A stretch of DNA of 64,000 bases from positions 1 through 64,000 of the forward strand of contig NZ_QFWX01000007.1 of assembly GCF_003344045.1 (NCBI RefSeq), given 5' to 3'. The translations under genes were made by a program, and so were the position numbers. The notes under the pieces are model-generated. The model searched no databases. It saw nothing but the letters and a program-made list of their open reading frames with translations, and was not told the DNA's origin. Below, one piece after another: positions 9,401 through 19,164 of the stretch; within the stretch, counting starts at the first letter, position 1, and every line of letters starts with the position of its first letter. This stretch comes from Marinobacter vulgaris (GTDB lineage Bacteria > Pseudomonadota > Gammaproteobacteria > Pseudomonadales > Oleiphilaceae).

Positions 9401-10723
9401 ATGGCCAAGAACGCATCATTGCCTGCGGGCGCGGGTAAAGGACTGGCAGAGCTGCGATCGCGGCTCTGGTTTGTCTTCCTGGCATTGCTGGTGTACCGGA
9501 TCGGTGCCCACATTCCGGTGCCGGGTATCAACCCCGATCGTCTGGCAGCACTGTTTGAACAGAATCAGGGCACGATCCTGAGCATGTTCAACATGTTTTC
9601 CGGTGGTGCGCTTGAGCGGATGAGTATCTTCGCACTCGGTATCATGCCGTACATCTCGGCCTCTATTATCATGCAGCTCATGACGGCGGTTAATCCGACG
9701 CTGGAGCAGCTGAAGAAAGAGGGCGAGGCTGGCCGTCGCAAGATCAGTCAGTACACGCGGTATGGTACGGTTATCCTGGCCCTGGTTCAGGGCTTTGGTA
9801 TTTCTGTCGGGCTGGCGTCACAGGGCGTAACCTTCAACGACAGCTTCAGCTTTCACTTTGTGGCGGTTGTGTCCTTCGTCAGTGGCGCCGTGTTCATGAT
9901 GTGGCTCGGTGAGCAGATTACTGAGCGCGGTGTTGGCAACGGCATTTCGTTGCTGATCTTCGCTGGTATCGTTGCGGGTCTTCCCGGGGCGATCGGCCAG
10001 ACGCTGGAGCAGGCGAGGAATGGCGAGATGAGCCTGCTGGTGGTTCTGGGTATCGCAATCCTGGCAATTGCGGTTGTCGGTTTTGTGGTGTTCATGGAGC
10101 GCGGACAGCGCCGTTTGACCATTAACTACGCCAAGCGGCAACAGGGTCGAAAGGTGTTTGCCCAGCAATCCAGCCATTTGCCTCTGAAGGTAAATATGGC
10201 CGGCGTTATCCCGCCGATCTTTGCATCTTCCATTCTGCTGTTCCCGGCATCACTGGGACAGTGGTTCGGCCAGGGCGAAGGTATGGAGTGGCTGAGTGAT
10301 ATATCCCAGGCACTGGCACCAAGTCAGCCTCTGTACATCATTCTGTTTGCGGCAGCAGTGGTATTCTTCTGCTTCTTCTACACAGCGTTGATGTACAACC
10401 CGAAAGAAGTTGCGGATAACCTCAAGCGCTCAGGCGCGTTTATTCCGGGCATCCGTCCGGGCGATCAGACCGCCAAGTATATTGATGGTGTACTGACCCG
10501 CCTGACACTGTTCGGTGCAATGTACATAGCAGCAGTTTCCCTGTTCCCTCAGTTCCTGATGGTGGCCGGGAATGTACCGTTCTATCTGGGCGGCACGTCA
10601 CTGCTGATTGTTGTAGTCGTGGTGATGGATTTCATGGCGCAGGTTCAGTCGCACCTGATGTCTCATCAATATGATTCGTTGATGAAGAAGTCCAATCTCA
10701 AGGGCTATGGTCGGAACGGTTAA
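9401..10723 (+). CDS. secY: Preprotein translocase subunit SecY
   Basis: SecY is the channel-forming subunit of the SecYEG translocon in the inner membrane. The 440 residues (E. coli 443) contain the ten-helix pattern. Hallmarks are [16 protein letters not shown] near residue 40, the first-loop [19 protein letters not shown], a cytoplasmic loop with [19 protein letters not shown], and [16 protein letters not shown] before helix 8. It is the penultimate spc-operon gene. Confidence 0.98.
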   Translation: MAKNASLPAGAGKGLAELRSRLWFVFLALLVYRIGAHIPVPGINPDRLAALFEQNQGTILSMFNMFSGGALERMSIFALGIMPYISASIIMQLMTAVNPTLEQLKKEGEAGRRKISQYTRYGTVILALVQGFGISVGLASQGVTFNDSFSFHFVAVVSFVSGAVFMMWLGEQITERGVGNGISLLIFAGIVAGLPGAIGQTLEQARNGEMSLLVVLGIAILAIAVVGFVVFMERGQRRLTINYAKRQQGRKVFAQQSSHLPLKVNMAGVIPPIFASSILLFPASLGQWFGQGEGMEWLSDISQALAPSQPLYIILFAAAVVFFCFFYTALMYNPKEVADNLKRSGAFIPGIRPGDQTAKYIDGVLTRLTLFGAMYIAAVSLFPQFLMVAGNVPFYLGGTSLLIVVVVVMDFMAQVQSHLMSHQYDSLMKKSNLKGYGRNG

Positions 10724-10753
10724 TCCCGTTCCCCTTGAAAACTGGAGTCGACA

Positions 10754-10867
10754 ATGAAAGTACGCGCTTCGGTAAAGAAAATTTGCCGTAACTGCAAAGT
10801 AATTCGTCGCAATGGCTCAGTAAGGGTCATTTGCTCGGAGCCCCGTCACAAGCAGCGCCAGGGTTAA
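10754..10867 (+). CDS. rpmJ: 50S ribosomal protein L36 (zinc-binding type)
   Basis: This 37-residue protein starts [19 protein letters not shown] and ends RHKQRQG. Cys11, Cys14 and Cys27 with His32 form the zinc ribbon of the C+ form of L36. An ACTGGAG motif lies just upstream. It is the last gene of the spc operon, between secY and the alpha-operon promoter. Confidence 0.97.
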   Translation: MKVRASVKKICRNCKVIRRNGSVRVICSEPRHKQRQG

Positions 10868-10910
10868 TCCTCAGGGATTCAGCACTGGCATTGCAAAGGG
10901 TACGTTCAAT

Positions 10911-10945
10911 AGCGCTTGACCTCAGGTGGGGTCAGGCGCTATTAT
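10911..10945 (+). promoter_or_regulatory. Alpha-operon promoter overlapped by an inverted repeat
   Basis: TTGACC (10916-10921) and TATTAT (10940-10945) with an 18-base spacer form a sigma70 promoter for rpsM-rpsK-rpsD-rpoA-rplQ. AGCGCTTGACC (10911-10921) is the reverse complement of GGTCAGGCGCT (10930-10940), apart from one G-T pair. The dyad therefore covers the -35 box and the whole spacer. It could be an operator, or in transcripts reading through from rpmJ it could form an 11-pair hairpin that weakly terminates the spc operon. The T-run after it is poor (ATTATTT). Confidence 0.65.
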
Positions 10946-11008
10946 TTCGCGCCCTTTTATAGTGGCGGAAAATTCACACAGCAAAGCTTTGAACGCGGAG
11001 TAATTTGG

Positions 11009-11365
11009 ATGGCACGTATAGCCGGTGTCAATATACCCGATCACAAACATGCTGTTATCTCGCTGACTTACATTTTTGGAGTCGGCCGGACAGCAGCCCA
11101 GAAGCTTTGCGATGCAACCGGCGTCAAGCCGGACGTCAAGGTCAAGGACCTGTCCGACGAGCAGCTTGAATCACTTCGTACTGAAGTAGGCAAGCTGGCC
11201 GTTGAAGGCGATTTGCGTCGTGAAGTTCAGATGAACATTAAGCGTTTGAAGGATCTCGGTTGTCACCGTGGTCTGCGTCACCGTCATGGCCTTCCGGTCC
11301 GTGGCCAGCGCACAAAGACCAACGCACGCACCCGTAAAGGTCCTCGCAAACCTATTCGTAAGTAA
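11009..11365 (+). CDS. rpsM: 30S ribosomal protein S13
   Basis: S13 contacts tRNA and the 50S subunit from the 30S head. The ATG at 11009 gives 118 residues starting [19 protein letters not shown], the E. coli length. Conserved segments are [15 protein letters not shown] and [24 protein letters not shown] motif precedes the start by about 10 bases. It is the first gene of the alpha operon. Confidence 0.97.
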   Translation: MARIAGVNIPDHKHAVISLTYIFGVGRTAAQKLCDATGVKPDVKVKDLSDEQLESLRTEVGKLAVEGDLRREVQMNIKRLKDLGCHRGLRHRHGLPVRGQRTKTNARTRKGPRKPIRK

Positions 11366-11378
11366 CAGGTAGGCAATC

Positions 11379-11768
11379 ATGGCAAAGCCAGGTACACGTA
11401 CCCGTAAAAAGGTGAAAAAGACGGTTGTTGATGGCGTCGCGCACATTCACGCGTCCTTCAACAACACTATCGTGACCATTTCTGACCGTCAGGGCAACGT
11501 ATTGTCCTGGGCCACCTCTGGTGGTTCCGGTTTTCGTGGGTCACGCAAGAGCACACCTTTTGCTGCGCAGGTAGCAGCTGAAAGAGCCGGTAATGCGGCT
11601 GCTGAATACGGCCTTAAAAACCTGGACGTAGAGGTTAAAGGTCCGGGGCCCGGACGTGAATCCGCTGTACGCGCGCTAAATGGCTGCGGGTACAAGATCA
11701 CTAACATCACTGATGTGACGCCGATTCCCCATAACGGTTGTCGTCCGCCCAAAAAGCGCCGCGTCTAA
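11379..11768 (+). CDS. rpsK: 30S ribosomal protein S11
   Basis: S11 is a platform protein near the mRNA exit. The 129 residues match E. coli and include [22 protein letters not shown] sequence, [17 protein letters not shown] and the C-terminal [16 protein letters not shown]. Confidence 0.98.
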   Translation: MAKPGTRTRKKVKKTVVDGVAHIHASFNNTIVTISDRQGNVLSWATSGGSGFRGSRKSTPFAAQVAAERAGNAAAEYGLKNLDVEVKGPGPGRESAVRALNGCGYKITNITDVTPIPHNGCRPPKKRRV

Positions 11769-11786
11769 CACAGGAGACAGTGAATT

Positions 11787-12407
11787 ATGGCTCGTTACAT
11801 AGGCCCGAAGTGCAAGCTGTCTCGTCGTGAAGGGACAGATCTTTTTCTGAAGAGCGGTGTTCGCGCGCTCGATACAAAGTGCAACATTGAGACTCCGCCA
11901 GGTATGCACGGCGCGCGTCGCAGCCGTCTGTCCGAATATGGCGTGCAGCTTCGTGAAAAGCAGAAGGTCCGTCGTATCTACGGCGTACTGGAAAAGCAAT
12001 TCCGCAATTACTACAAAGAGGCCGCCCGCGGCAAAGGCGCAACCGGTGAAAACCTGTTGCAGCTGCTGGAAGGTCGTCTTGATAACGTTGTATATCGCAT
12101 GGGTTTTGGTTCTACCCGTGCTGAGTCCCGTCAGCTCGTTTCTCACAAGGCGATCCTGGTCAACGATAAGCTGGTGAACATTCCGTCTTATCAGGTCAAG
12201 CCAGGTGATGTTGTGAGTGTGCGTGAGAAGGCAAAAAACCAGCTTCGCGTCAAAGGCGCTCTGGATCTGTCTTCCAGTCGTGCACCGGTGAGCTGGGTAG
12301 AGGTCGACGCCAGCAAGATGTCCGGCGTTTACAGGTCAGTACCCGAGCGTACTGAATTGCCGGCCGACATCAACGAGAACCTCATCGTCGAGCTTTACTC
12401 CAAGTAA
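11787..12407 (+). CDS. rpsD: 30S ribosomal protein S4
   Basis: S4 initiates 30S assembly and in E. coli represses the alpha operon. The 206 residues match E. coli. They start [20 protein letters not shown] and have the S4 RNA-binding domain ([38 protein letters not shown]) at about residues 90-155. The alpha-operon leader here is only about 57 bases. I cannot recognise the E. coli S4 pseudoknot in it. Confidence 0.98.
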   Translation: MARYIGPKCKLSRREGTDLFLKSGVRALDTKCNIETPPGMHGARRSRLSEYGVQLREKQKVRRIYGVLEKQFRNYYKEAARGKGATGENLLQLLEGRLDNVVYRMGFGSTRAESRQLVSHKAILVNDKLVNIPSYQVKPGDVVSVREKAKNQLRVKGALDLSSSRAPVSWVEVDASKMSGVYRSVPERTELPADINENLIVELYSK

Positions 12408-12442
12408 AGCCCAGTTAGCAACGAGAGCAATTAGGGGCGTCT

Positions 12443-13447
12443 ATGCAGCGTTCAGTACATGAGTTATTGACACCTCGTACCATTGACGTGAAAGAATCAA
12501 GCGCCATGCGCGCCAAGGTGACGCTGGAGCCTCTGGAAAGAGGTTTCGGCCATACCCTCGGTAGTGCACTGCGTCGTATACTCTTGTCCTCAATGCCGGG
12601 CTGTGCGATTACCGAAGCACAGATCGACGGCGTTCTGCACGAGTACAGCGCGATCGAGGGTGTTCAGGAAGACGTCATCGAGATTCTACTGAATCTCAAG
12701 GGCGTCGCCGTGAAAATGGGCAGCCGGGACGAAGTTGAGGTAACACTCAGCAAGAAAGGCCCGGGTGTTGTCACTGCCGGTGATATCAAGCTGGATCACG
12801 ATGTCGAAATCACCAACCCGGATCATGTGATCTGCCACCTGAGTGATAAAGGTGAAGTGAACATGCGTCTGAAGGTTGCCCGTGGTCGCGGCTATGAGCC
12901 GGCCGATCAGCGGGGTCTGGACGAGGACGAGACTCGCGCCATTGGACGTCTGCAACTGGACGCAACCTTCAGTCCGGTTCGTCGTGTTGCCTATGCCGTG
13001 GAAAGTGCACGGGTTGAGCAGCGCACTGACCTGGACAAGCTGGTTATTGATCTGGAAACCAATGGTACTATCGATCCGGAAGAAGCGATTCGCCGGGCGG
13101 CAACCATTCTCCAGCAGCAACTGGCTGTGTTTGTTGATTTCGATCACGAGAAAGAGCCCGAGCGTGTAGAGGAGGAGGAAGAAATTGATCCGATTCTCCT
13201 GCGTCCGGTCGATGATCTGGAGTTGACAGTGCGTTCAGCTAACTGCTTGAAGGCTGAGAATATTTACTACATCGGCGATCTGATCCAGCGCACAGAAGTT
13301 GAGCTGCTGAAGACGCCTAACCTTGGTAAAAAGTCGCTTACCGAGATCAAGGACGTGCTCGCGTCCCGTGGTCTGTCACTGGGTATGCGTCTTGATAACT
13401 GGCCGCCGGCTAGCCTTCGTGGTGACGACCGGGTATTGGGCGGTTAA
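12443..13447 (+). CDS. rpoA: RNA polymerase alpha subunit
   Basis: Alpha nucleates RNA polymerase assembly and contacts UP elements and activators. The 334 residues (E. coli 329) comprise the N-terminal dimerisation domain ([19 protein letters not shown]), an acidic linker ([10 protein letters not shown]) and the C-terminal domain. The latter contains [19 protein letters not shown], the helix-hairpin-helix that binds DNA. Co-transcription with S13, S11, S4 and L17 is conserved. Confidence 0.98.
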   Translation: MQRSVHELLTPRTIDVKESSAMRAKVTLEPLERGFGHTLGSALRRILLSSMPGCAITEAQIDGVLHEYSAIEGVQEDVIEILLNLKGVAVKMGSRDEVEVTLSKKGPGVVTAGDIKLDHDVEITNPDHVICHLSDKGEVNMRLKVARGRGYEPADQRGLDEDETRAIGRLQLDATFSPVRRVAYAVESARVEQRTDLDKLVIDLETNGTIDPEEAIRRAATILQQQLAVFVDFDHEKEPERVEEEEEIDPILLRPVDDLELTVRSANCLKAENIYYIGDLIQRTEVELLKTPNLGKKSLTEIKDVLASRGLSLGMRLDNWPPASLRGDDRVLGG

Positions 13448-13480
13448 TCGCCGATTAGTTTAAGGTAAGGAATCAGAGCA

Positions 13481-13879
13481 ATGCGTCATCGTAAGAGTGG
13501 TCGTAAGTTCAGCAGGACCAGTGCGCATCGCAAGGCCATGTTTCGTAACATGACTGCGTCACTGGTTGATCACGAGCTGATCAAAACAACGCTGCCGAAA
13601 GCCAAAGAGCTTCGTCGTGTAGCCGAGCCGTTGATCACGCTCGCAAAAAATGATTCGGTCGCGAATCGTCGTCTGGCGTTCTCACGCCTGCGTGACGATG
13701 CAGCGGTTGCCAAGCTTTTCAATGAGCTTGGTCCTCGCTACAACGAGCGTCCGGGTGGTTACCTTCGTATCCTGAAGTGTGGCTTCCGCGCCGGTGACAA
13801 TGCCCCCATGGCATTTGTTGAGCTGGTCGGTCGTCCGCTGGACATCGAAGCAGAAGAAGTGGACGAAAGCGAAGCGTAA
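13481..13879 (+). CDS. rplQ: 50S ribosomal protein L17
   Basis: L17 sits near the tunnel exit. The 132 residues begin [19 protein letters not shown], which is diagnostic. The C-terminus ends with a short acidic tail ([12 protein letters not shown]). It is the last gene of the alpha operon, followed by a strong terminator. Confidence 0.98.
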   Translation: MRHRKSGRKFSRTSAHRKAMFRNMTASLVDHELIKTTLPKAKELRRVAEPLITLAKNDSVANRRLAFSRLRDDAAVAKLFNELGPRYNERPGGYLRILKCGFRAGDNAPMAFVELVGRPLDIEAEEVDESEA

Positions 13880-13892
13880 GCTTTCGCCAGGT

Positions 13893-13930
13893 TCAAAAAA
13901 AACCGGAGGCCAACGCCTCCGGTTTTTTTA
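13893..13930 (+). terminator. Bidirectional terminator between rplQ and uvrA
   Basis: AACCGGAGGC (13901-13910) pairs perfectly with GCCTCCGGTT (13915-13924) around a CAAC loop. An A-run precedes it and a T-run follows it. It can therefore terminate rplQ on the plus strand and uvrA, which ends at 14012, on the minus strand. Confidence 0.93.
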
Positions 13931-14011
13931 TGCCTCTTTCTTTTACACTGGGTAGATCGGTTTAGGCTCAACAGGGCCGTAAACCGACATCAAGGAGCCA
14001 GCCGTCAACGA

Positions 14012-16843
14012 CTATTGCGTTTTCCGCTCCAGAACCCCCTTCAGATACCGCCCGGTATGCGACCCGGCAACCTCGGCCACCGCTTCAGGTGTCCCTTTTG
14101 CCACAATCTCGCCGCCACCGGAGCCGCCCTCGGGGCCAAGATCAATGATCCAGTCCGCCGTCTTGATCACGTCCAGATTGTGCTCAATGACCACGATGGT
14201 GTTGCCATGGTCCCGCAATCTCTGCAGCACCGTCAGCAATTGCTGAATGTCGTAGAAGTGCAGGCCGGTGGTGGGCTCGTCAAGGATATACAGGGTCTGG
14301 CCGGTATCGCGCTTGGACAGTTCCTTGGCCAGCTTCACGCGCTGGGCTTCGCCGCCAGAGAGAGTTACCGCACTTTGGCCGAGCCGGATATAGGACAGCC
14401 CGACATCGATCAGGGTCTGTAGCTTGCGGGCAAGAAACGGAACCGGGTCGAAAAATTCCCTGGCTTCCTCTACCGTCATCGCCAGCACTTCGTGAATGCT
14501 TTTGCCCTTGTAGCGGACCTCCAGGGTCTCGCGGTTGTAGCGTTTGCCTTTGCAGACGTCACAGGGCACGTACACGTCCGGCAGGAAATGCATTTCAACC
14601 TTGATAACGCCGTCGCCCTGGCAGGCTTCGCAACGGCCCCCCTTGACGTTAAAGCTGAAGCGGCCCGGCTTGTAGCCCCGTGAGCGGGCTTCCTGAGTGC
14701 CAGCAAAGAGCTCACGGATGGGTGTGAACAGCCCGGTATAGGTTGCGGGGTTCGAACGCGGTGTGCGGCCAATGGGGCTCTGATCAATGTCGATAACCTT
14801 GTCGAGCTGGTCCAGGCCTTTTAGGGATTCATAGGGGGCGTGGGTCAGGCTCGTGGCCTTGTTCAGCTTTGCTGCGCAAACCGGATACAGGGTGCTGTTG
14901 ATCAGGGTGGACTTGCCGGAGCCGGACACGCCGGTGACGCAGGTCATCACGCCCAGGGGCAGTGTGAGTGTCACGTCGCGCAGGTTGTTGCCGGTGGCGC
15001 CTTTCAGGACCAGGCTTTTGCCGTTGCTGGTATGGCGCTGTTCCGGGATAGCGATTTCTTTCTTGCCACACAGGTATTGGCCAGTGAGGGAGGCGTCCGA
15101 GTCAATGATGTCCTGCGGTGTGCCCTGGGCAATGATATGGCCGCCGTGAACGCCGGCGCCCGGCCCGATATCGATGACGTGGTCCGCAGCGCGAATGGCG
15201 TCTTCGTCGTGCTCCACAACAATGACCGTATTGCCCAGGTCCCGGAGGTGGAATAGGGTGCCCAGCAGGCGATCGTTGTCCCGCTGATGCAAACCGATAG
15301 AGGGCTCATCGAGAATGTACATTACACCCACAAGGCCCGCGCCGATCTGGCTGGCCAGCCGGATACGCTGCGCTTCGCCGCCAGAGAGGGTGTCTGCGCT
15401 GCGCTCAAGTGTCAGGTATTCCAGCCCCACGTTGACCAGAAACTGAAGCCTCTGGCGAACCTCCTTGAGGATCTTCTCCGCGATCTCGCCTTTGCGGCCG
15501 GGCAGCGCCAGTGTTCCGAAATAGTTGTGGGCGTCACCGACCGGCATATGAGTGACATCGGAGATGTTGTTCTTCTCAATGAACACGTGCCGGGCGCTGC
15601 GGCGAAGCCGCGAACCCTTGCACTCCTTGCAGGGCTGGGTGCTGAGATTACGCGCCAGCTCTTCCCGCATGCTCTGGGACTCGGTTTCCCGATAGCGACG
15701 TTCCAGGTTGGGCAATATGCCCTCGAAGGGGTGAGCCTTTTCCATGATGTGGCCGCGAGAATTCACATAGCGGAAGGGGATATCTTCCGTACCTGAGCCA
15801 TAGAGCAGAACCTGGCGAAAATCATCCGGCAGGTCTTCCCACGGGGTGTCCATATCCACATCGTAATGGTCGGCCACGCTGCTCAGCATCTGGAAATAGT
15901 ACACCGCCCGGCGATCCCAGCCTTTGATGGCACCCTCTGCCAGGGTGGCTTCAGGATGCTGGACGATTTTCTCCGCGTCGAAAAACTGTTTCACGCCAAG
16001 CCCATCACAGGTGGGGCAGGCGCCGGCGGGATTGTTGAAGGAGAACAGTCGCGGCTCCAACTCGCTGATGGCGTAGCCACACTGGGTGCAGGCGTAGCGG
16101 GCGGAGAAGGTGTGTTCCTCGCCCTCGTTATCCATGGGAGCGACTAGGGCAATGCCGTCGGCCAGCCCCAGTGCGGTTTCAAAACTTTCCGCAAGCCGCT
16201 GCTCAAGCCCCGGCTTTACCTTGAAACGGTCCACCACCACATCGATCTGGTGCTTGCGTTTTTTGTCCAGGTCCGGCACGTCGTCGATGTCGTAAACCCG
16301 GCCATCCACCCGCAGGCGGATGAAGCCCTGGCTGCGCATGGTATCGATAACATTCAGGTGCTCGCCCTTACGATCGCGGATCACCGGCGCAAGAATCATC
16401 AGCTTGCTGTCCTCCGGCATGGCCAGAACCTGGTCGACCATCTGGCTGACGGTCTGTGCTTCCAGAGGCAGATCATGGTCCGGGCATCGCGGTTCACCGG
16501 CGCGGGCGAACAGCAGGCGCAGGTAATCGTAGATTTCGGTGATGGTGCCGACGGTCGAGCGCGGATTGTGGGAGGTGCTTTTCTGCTCGATGGAGATGGC
16601 CGGTGAAAGGCCCTCGATGTGGTCCACATCCGGCTTTTCCATCATCGACAGAAACTGGCGGGCATAGGTGGACAGGGATTCTACATAACGGCGCTGGCCT
16701 TCCGCATAGAGCGTATCGAACGCAAGGGACGATTTCCCGGAACCGGACAGGCCGGTGATTACGATCAGCTTGTCCCTCGGTATATCCAGGTCAATGTTTT
16801 TCAGATTGTGGGTTCGCGCCCCTTTGATCTGGATATGGTCCAT
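14012..16843 (-). CDS. uvrA: Excinuclease ABC subunit A
   Basis: UvrA is the damage-sensing ATPase dimer of nucleotide excision repair. The 943 residues (E. coli 940) start [19 protein letters not shown]. They contain two ABC modules with Walker A motifs GLSGSGKS (near residue 31) and GVSGSGKS (near 640), and two LSGGEAQR signatures. Two zinc modules carry CxxC pairs (CTQCGY...CPTCDG and CEACQG...CDVCKG). A TATAAT box lies just upstream, but I see no convincing LexA operator next to the start. It is divergent from a YajR-like transporter. Confidence 0.98.
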   Translation of the reverse strand: MDHIQIKGARTHNLKNIDLDIPRDKLIVITGLSGSGKSSLAFDTLYAEGQRRYVESLSTYARQFLSMMEKPDVDHIEGLSPAISIEQKSTSHNPRSTVGTITEIYDYLRLLFARAGEPRCPDHDLPLEAQTVSQMVDQVLAMPEDSKLMILAPVIRDRKGEHLNVIDTMRSQGFIRLRVDGRVYDIDDVPDLDKKRKHQIDVVVDRFKVKPGLEQRLAESFETALGLADGIALVAPMDNEGEEHTFSARYACTQCGYAISELEPRLFSFNNPAGACPTCDGLGVKQFFDAEKIVQHPEATLAEGAIKGWDRRAVYYFQMLSSVADHYDVDMDTPWEDLPDDFRQVLLYGSGTEDIPFRYVNSRGHIMEKAHPFEGILPNLERRYRETESQSMREELARNLSTQPCKECKGSRLRRSARHVFIEKNNISDVTHMPVGDAHNYFGTLALPGRKGEIAEKILKEVRQRLQFLVNVGLEYLTLERSADTLSGGEAQRIRLASQIGAGLVGVMYILDEPSIGLHQRDNDRLLGTLFHLRDLGNTVIVVEHDEDAIRAADHVIDIGPGAGVHGGHIIAQGTPQDIIDSDASLTGQYLCGKKEIAIPEQRHTSNGKSLVLKGATGNNLRDVTLTLPLGVMTCVTGVSGSGKSTLINSTLYPVCAAKLNKATSLTHAPYESLKGLDQLDKVIDIDQSPIGRTPRSNPATYTGLFTPIRELFAGTQEARSRGYKPGRFSFNVKGGRCEACQGDGVIKVEMHFLPDVYVPCDVCKGKRYNRETLEVRYKGKSIHEVLAMTVEEAREFFDPVPFLARKLQTLIDVGLSYIRLGQSAVTLSGGEAQRVKLAKELSKRDTGQTLYILDEPTTGLHFYDIQQLLTVLQRLRDHGNTIVVIEHNLDVIKTADWIIDLGPEGGSGGGEIVAKGTPEAVAEVAGSHTGRYLKGVLERKTQ

Positions 16844-16870
16844 AACACCTCACTGTCGGAAAAAACGGAA

Positions 16871-16876
16871 ATTATA
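16871..16876 (-). promoter_or_regulatory. Candidate -10 box for uvrA
   Basis: Read on the minus strand, bases 16876-16871 are a perfect TATAAT, about 30 bases before the uvrA ATG, with GAGGTG as ribosome-binding site. No good -35 hexamer lies 16-18 bases upstream. The promoter may be weak or activator-dependent. Confidence 0.4.
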
Positions 16877-17037
16877 CCGTGTTTGGGCCCCGGCCGGCTA
16901 AGGCCTGAGTGCTTTTAGGCCGCTAAATGCAATATGCCCTGCCTGTGTGGCTTCTGTTACAATGCGCAGCGATTTTGTGAAGGGCAGCTCCCCTTCCGAA
17001 CTCACGTTCCCGGAACCCATACCAGGCAAGGCACTGC

Positions 17038-18408
17038 ATGAATTCACTGGAAAGACGCTCTGTTGCATCACTGGCATCCGTGTATGCCATGAGGATGCTG
17101 GGGCTCTTCATGGTTATGCCGGTGTTCGTCCTTCTCGGCGGCGACTTGAAGGGCGCAACGCCGGCCCTGATAGGCCTCGCCATCGGCGCCTATGGACTGA
17201 GCCAGGCGCTGTTGCAGATTCCGTTCGGCATGTTGTCGGATCGGGTCGGACGCAAGCGCATGATCTATATCGGCCTGGTCCTGTTCGCTGCCGGAAGTTT
17301 GCTGGCCGCGTCCACAGACTCCATATACGTCGTAATTGCCGGGCGGATTCTTCAGGGCTCCGGAGCCATCGCCAGCGTGTTGATGGCGCTGCTCAGTGAC
17401 CTGACCCGGGAAGAGGAGCGGACCAAGGCCATGGCCACTGTCGGCATCTCCATTGGCCTGTCCTTTTCCGTGTCCCTGGTGCTGGGTCCATTGCTGGGTT
17501 CGGCATTTGGCCTTTCCGGCATCTTCTATACCACCGCGGTTCTGGCGGTGGTGGCGATGGTGATTGTCCATCGGCTGGTCCCCACGCCCCATGAACACAA
17601 GGCCAGTGCCGATACCCATCCGGCGCGGGAGATGCTGGGTAAGGTCATTGCCGATAAACGACTGGTGCGGCTCGATTTCGGAATTTTCGCCCTGCACCTG
17701 GTACTGACGGCCATTTTCCTGGTGTTTCCGACCCTGCTTCAGGATGGGCTGGGGCTGCCGTCGTCATCCCACTGGTGGTTTTACCTCACGGTCATGGTGA
17801 CGTCGTTCTTCGCTATGGTGCCGTTTATCATTGTTGGTGAGAAAAAGCGCAGGATGAAATCGGTGCTTTGCGGAGCGATTGCCCTGCTGGCCATTTCAAC
17901 CGCTGCCATTGGCGGGATTTCCGACAGCCTGACGGCGGCGTGGGCCGTACTGTTTTTCTTCTTTATGGCGTTCAACCTGTTGGAGGCGAGCCTGCCATCG
18001 CTGGTCAGCAAGGAATCTCCCGCAGCGGCAAAAGGTACCGCCATGGGGGTCTATTCCACCTCCCAGTTCTTCGGTGCGTTTCTCGGTGGCGCCGTGGGCG
18101 GACTGCTCCTGGAGCAGCTGGGATTACAAGGTGTGCTCTGGTTCATGGTCATCGTGTTGGTGATCTGGCTGGCAGTGGCACTGACCATGCCCAGCCCGGG
18201 TTACACGGCCAGTTTCGTGGTACAGTTGCAGCATGTGGCGTACAGCCAGTTTGATGAAATTGACGACGCCCTGCGGGGACTTCCCGGGGTACAGGACGTC
18301 GTCATCATGGAAGAGGCGGAGACGGCCTACCTGAAGGTGGATCGTCAGAAATTTGATGAACTGTCGCTTGCGGACTTTGCGTTTGTCCGGCAGGGTAGCA
18401 GTTCTTGA
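17038..18408 (+). CDS. YajR-like major facilitator transporter
   Basis: This is a 456-residue inner-membrane transporter of the MFS drug:H+ antiporter type; its substrate is unknown. The N-terminal half has the motif-A loop GMLSDRVGRKRMIY between helices 2 and 3. Twelve hydrophobic segments span roughly residues 12-385. The C-terminal 65 residues (about 390-454, including YSQFDEIDDALRGLPGVQD) form a soluble ferredoxin-like domain like the YAM domain of E. coli YajR, which has nearly the same total length. It is divergent from uvrA and lies 58 bases upstream of ssb. The subfamily call rests on architecture. Confidence 0.85.
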   Translation: MNSLERRSVASLASVYAMRMLGLFMVMPVFVLLGGDLKGATPALIGLAIGAYGLSQALLQIPFGMLSDRVGRKRMIYIGLVLFAAGSLLAASTDSIYVVIAGRILQGSGAIASVLMALLSDLTREEERTKAMATVGISIGLSFSVSLVLGPLLGSAFGLSGIFYTTAVLAVVAMVIVHRLVPTPHEHKASADTHPAREMLGKVIADKRLVRLDFGIFALHLVLTAIFLVFPTLLQDGLGLPSSSHWWFYLTVMVTSFFAMVPFIIVGEKKRRMKSVLCGAIALLAISTAAIGGISDSLTAAWAVLFFFFMAFNLLEASLPSLVSKESPAAAKGTAMGVYSTSQFFGAFLGGAVGGLLLEQLGLQGVLWFMVIVLVIWLAVALTMPSPGYTASFVVQLQHVAYSQFDEIDDALRGLPGVQDVVIMEEAETAYLKVDRQKFDELSLADFAFVRQGSSS

Positions 18409-18466
18409 AAATCGGAAACCTGCAGGGAAGGCAGGTTATCCCTGAAAACAGAGTCAGGAGCGGATC

Positions 18467-18994
18467 ATGGCACGAGGCGTAAACAAGGTTATTCTGATCG
18501 GGAACCTGGGGCAGGACCCGGACACCCGCTATACCCCGAACGGCAACGCGGTAGTAAACCTGAACCTTGCGACAGATGAAAGCTATAAGGACAGGCAGAC
18601 AGGTCAGCTGGTGCCAAAAACCGAATGGCACCGGGTTGTGATGTTCGGCAAGATTGCCGAAGTTGCCGGCCAGTACCTGCGCAAAGGCTCCAAGGTCTAC
18701 ATTGAGGGCAAGCTGCAGACGCGCAAATGGCAGAACAAGGAAGGCCAGGACGTTTACACCACCGAGGTTGTGGTTGATATCAACGGCCAGATGCAGATGC
18801 TCGACAGCCGCGGCGGTGAAGGCGGTGGCGCAAGCCAGGGCGCACCTGCGGGCCGCCCGCAACAGTCGGGTAACGCAGCGCCTGCTGCTGCAAGTCAATC
18901 GAATCAGCAGTCTGGCGGTGGTGGTTACAACCAGCCTTCACAGGGCAGCATGCCAGAACCGGTTGATGACTTTGACGACGATATACCGTTCTAG
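18467..18994 (+). CDS. ssb: Single-stranded DNA-binding protein
   Basis: SSB coats single-stranded DNA and recruits replication and repair proteins through its C-terminal tip. The 175 residues have an N-terminal OB fold ([19 protein letters not shown], about residues 1-112) and a glycine/glutamine/serine-rich linker. The canonical acidic tip is DDFDDDIPF. An AGGAG motif precedes the ATG. The uvrA-MFS-ssb neighbourhood is common in pseudomonads and marine relatives. Confidence 0.98.
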   Translation: MARGVNKVILIGNLGQDPDTRYTPNGNAVVNLNLATDESYKDRQTGQLVPKTEWHRVVMFGKIAEVAGQYLRKGSKVYIEGKLQTRKWQNKEGQDVYTTEVVVDINGQMQMLDSRGGEGGGASQGAPAGRPQQSGNAAPAAASQSNQQSGGGGYNQPSQGSMPEPVDDFDDDIPF

Positions 18995-19012
18995 CGGTTA
19001 CACCGGATCGCT

Positions 19013-19043
19013 AAAAAGCCCTCGCCCTGTCGAGGGCTTTTTC
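19013..19043 (+). terminator. Intrinsic terminator after ssb
   Basis: AAAAAGCCCTCG (19013-19024) pairs with CGAGGGCTTTTT (19031-19042) around a six-base loop, ending in a T-run. It lies 19 bases after the ssb stop and isolates the msh cluster. Confidence 0.92.
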
Positions 19044-19053
19044 TGTTACCGAG

Positions 19054-19110
19054 TTGCAAAAAGACGTCAAATTTTACAATAAAACATAGAATTACGTTCA
19101 CTTTGTGAAC
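19054..19110 (+). promoter_or_regulatory. Possible msh promoter region with a dyad
   Basis: The 122 bases between the ssb terminator and mshI are AT-rich. TTGCAA (19054-19059) and TACAAT (19075-19080) resemble promoter boxes, but the 15-base spacer is short. Just downstream, GTTCAC (19096-19101) and GTGAAC (19105-19110) form a perfect 6-3-6 inverted repeat, a plausible operator. No other good promoter candidate is visible ahead of the msh genes. Confidence 0.35.
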
Positions 19111-19164
19111 TAGTATGCAAATCCCTGTGAAATCCGCTTATTTTTTAGACATCGAGGCTGGCGA

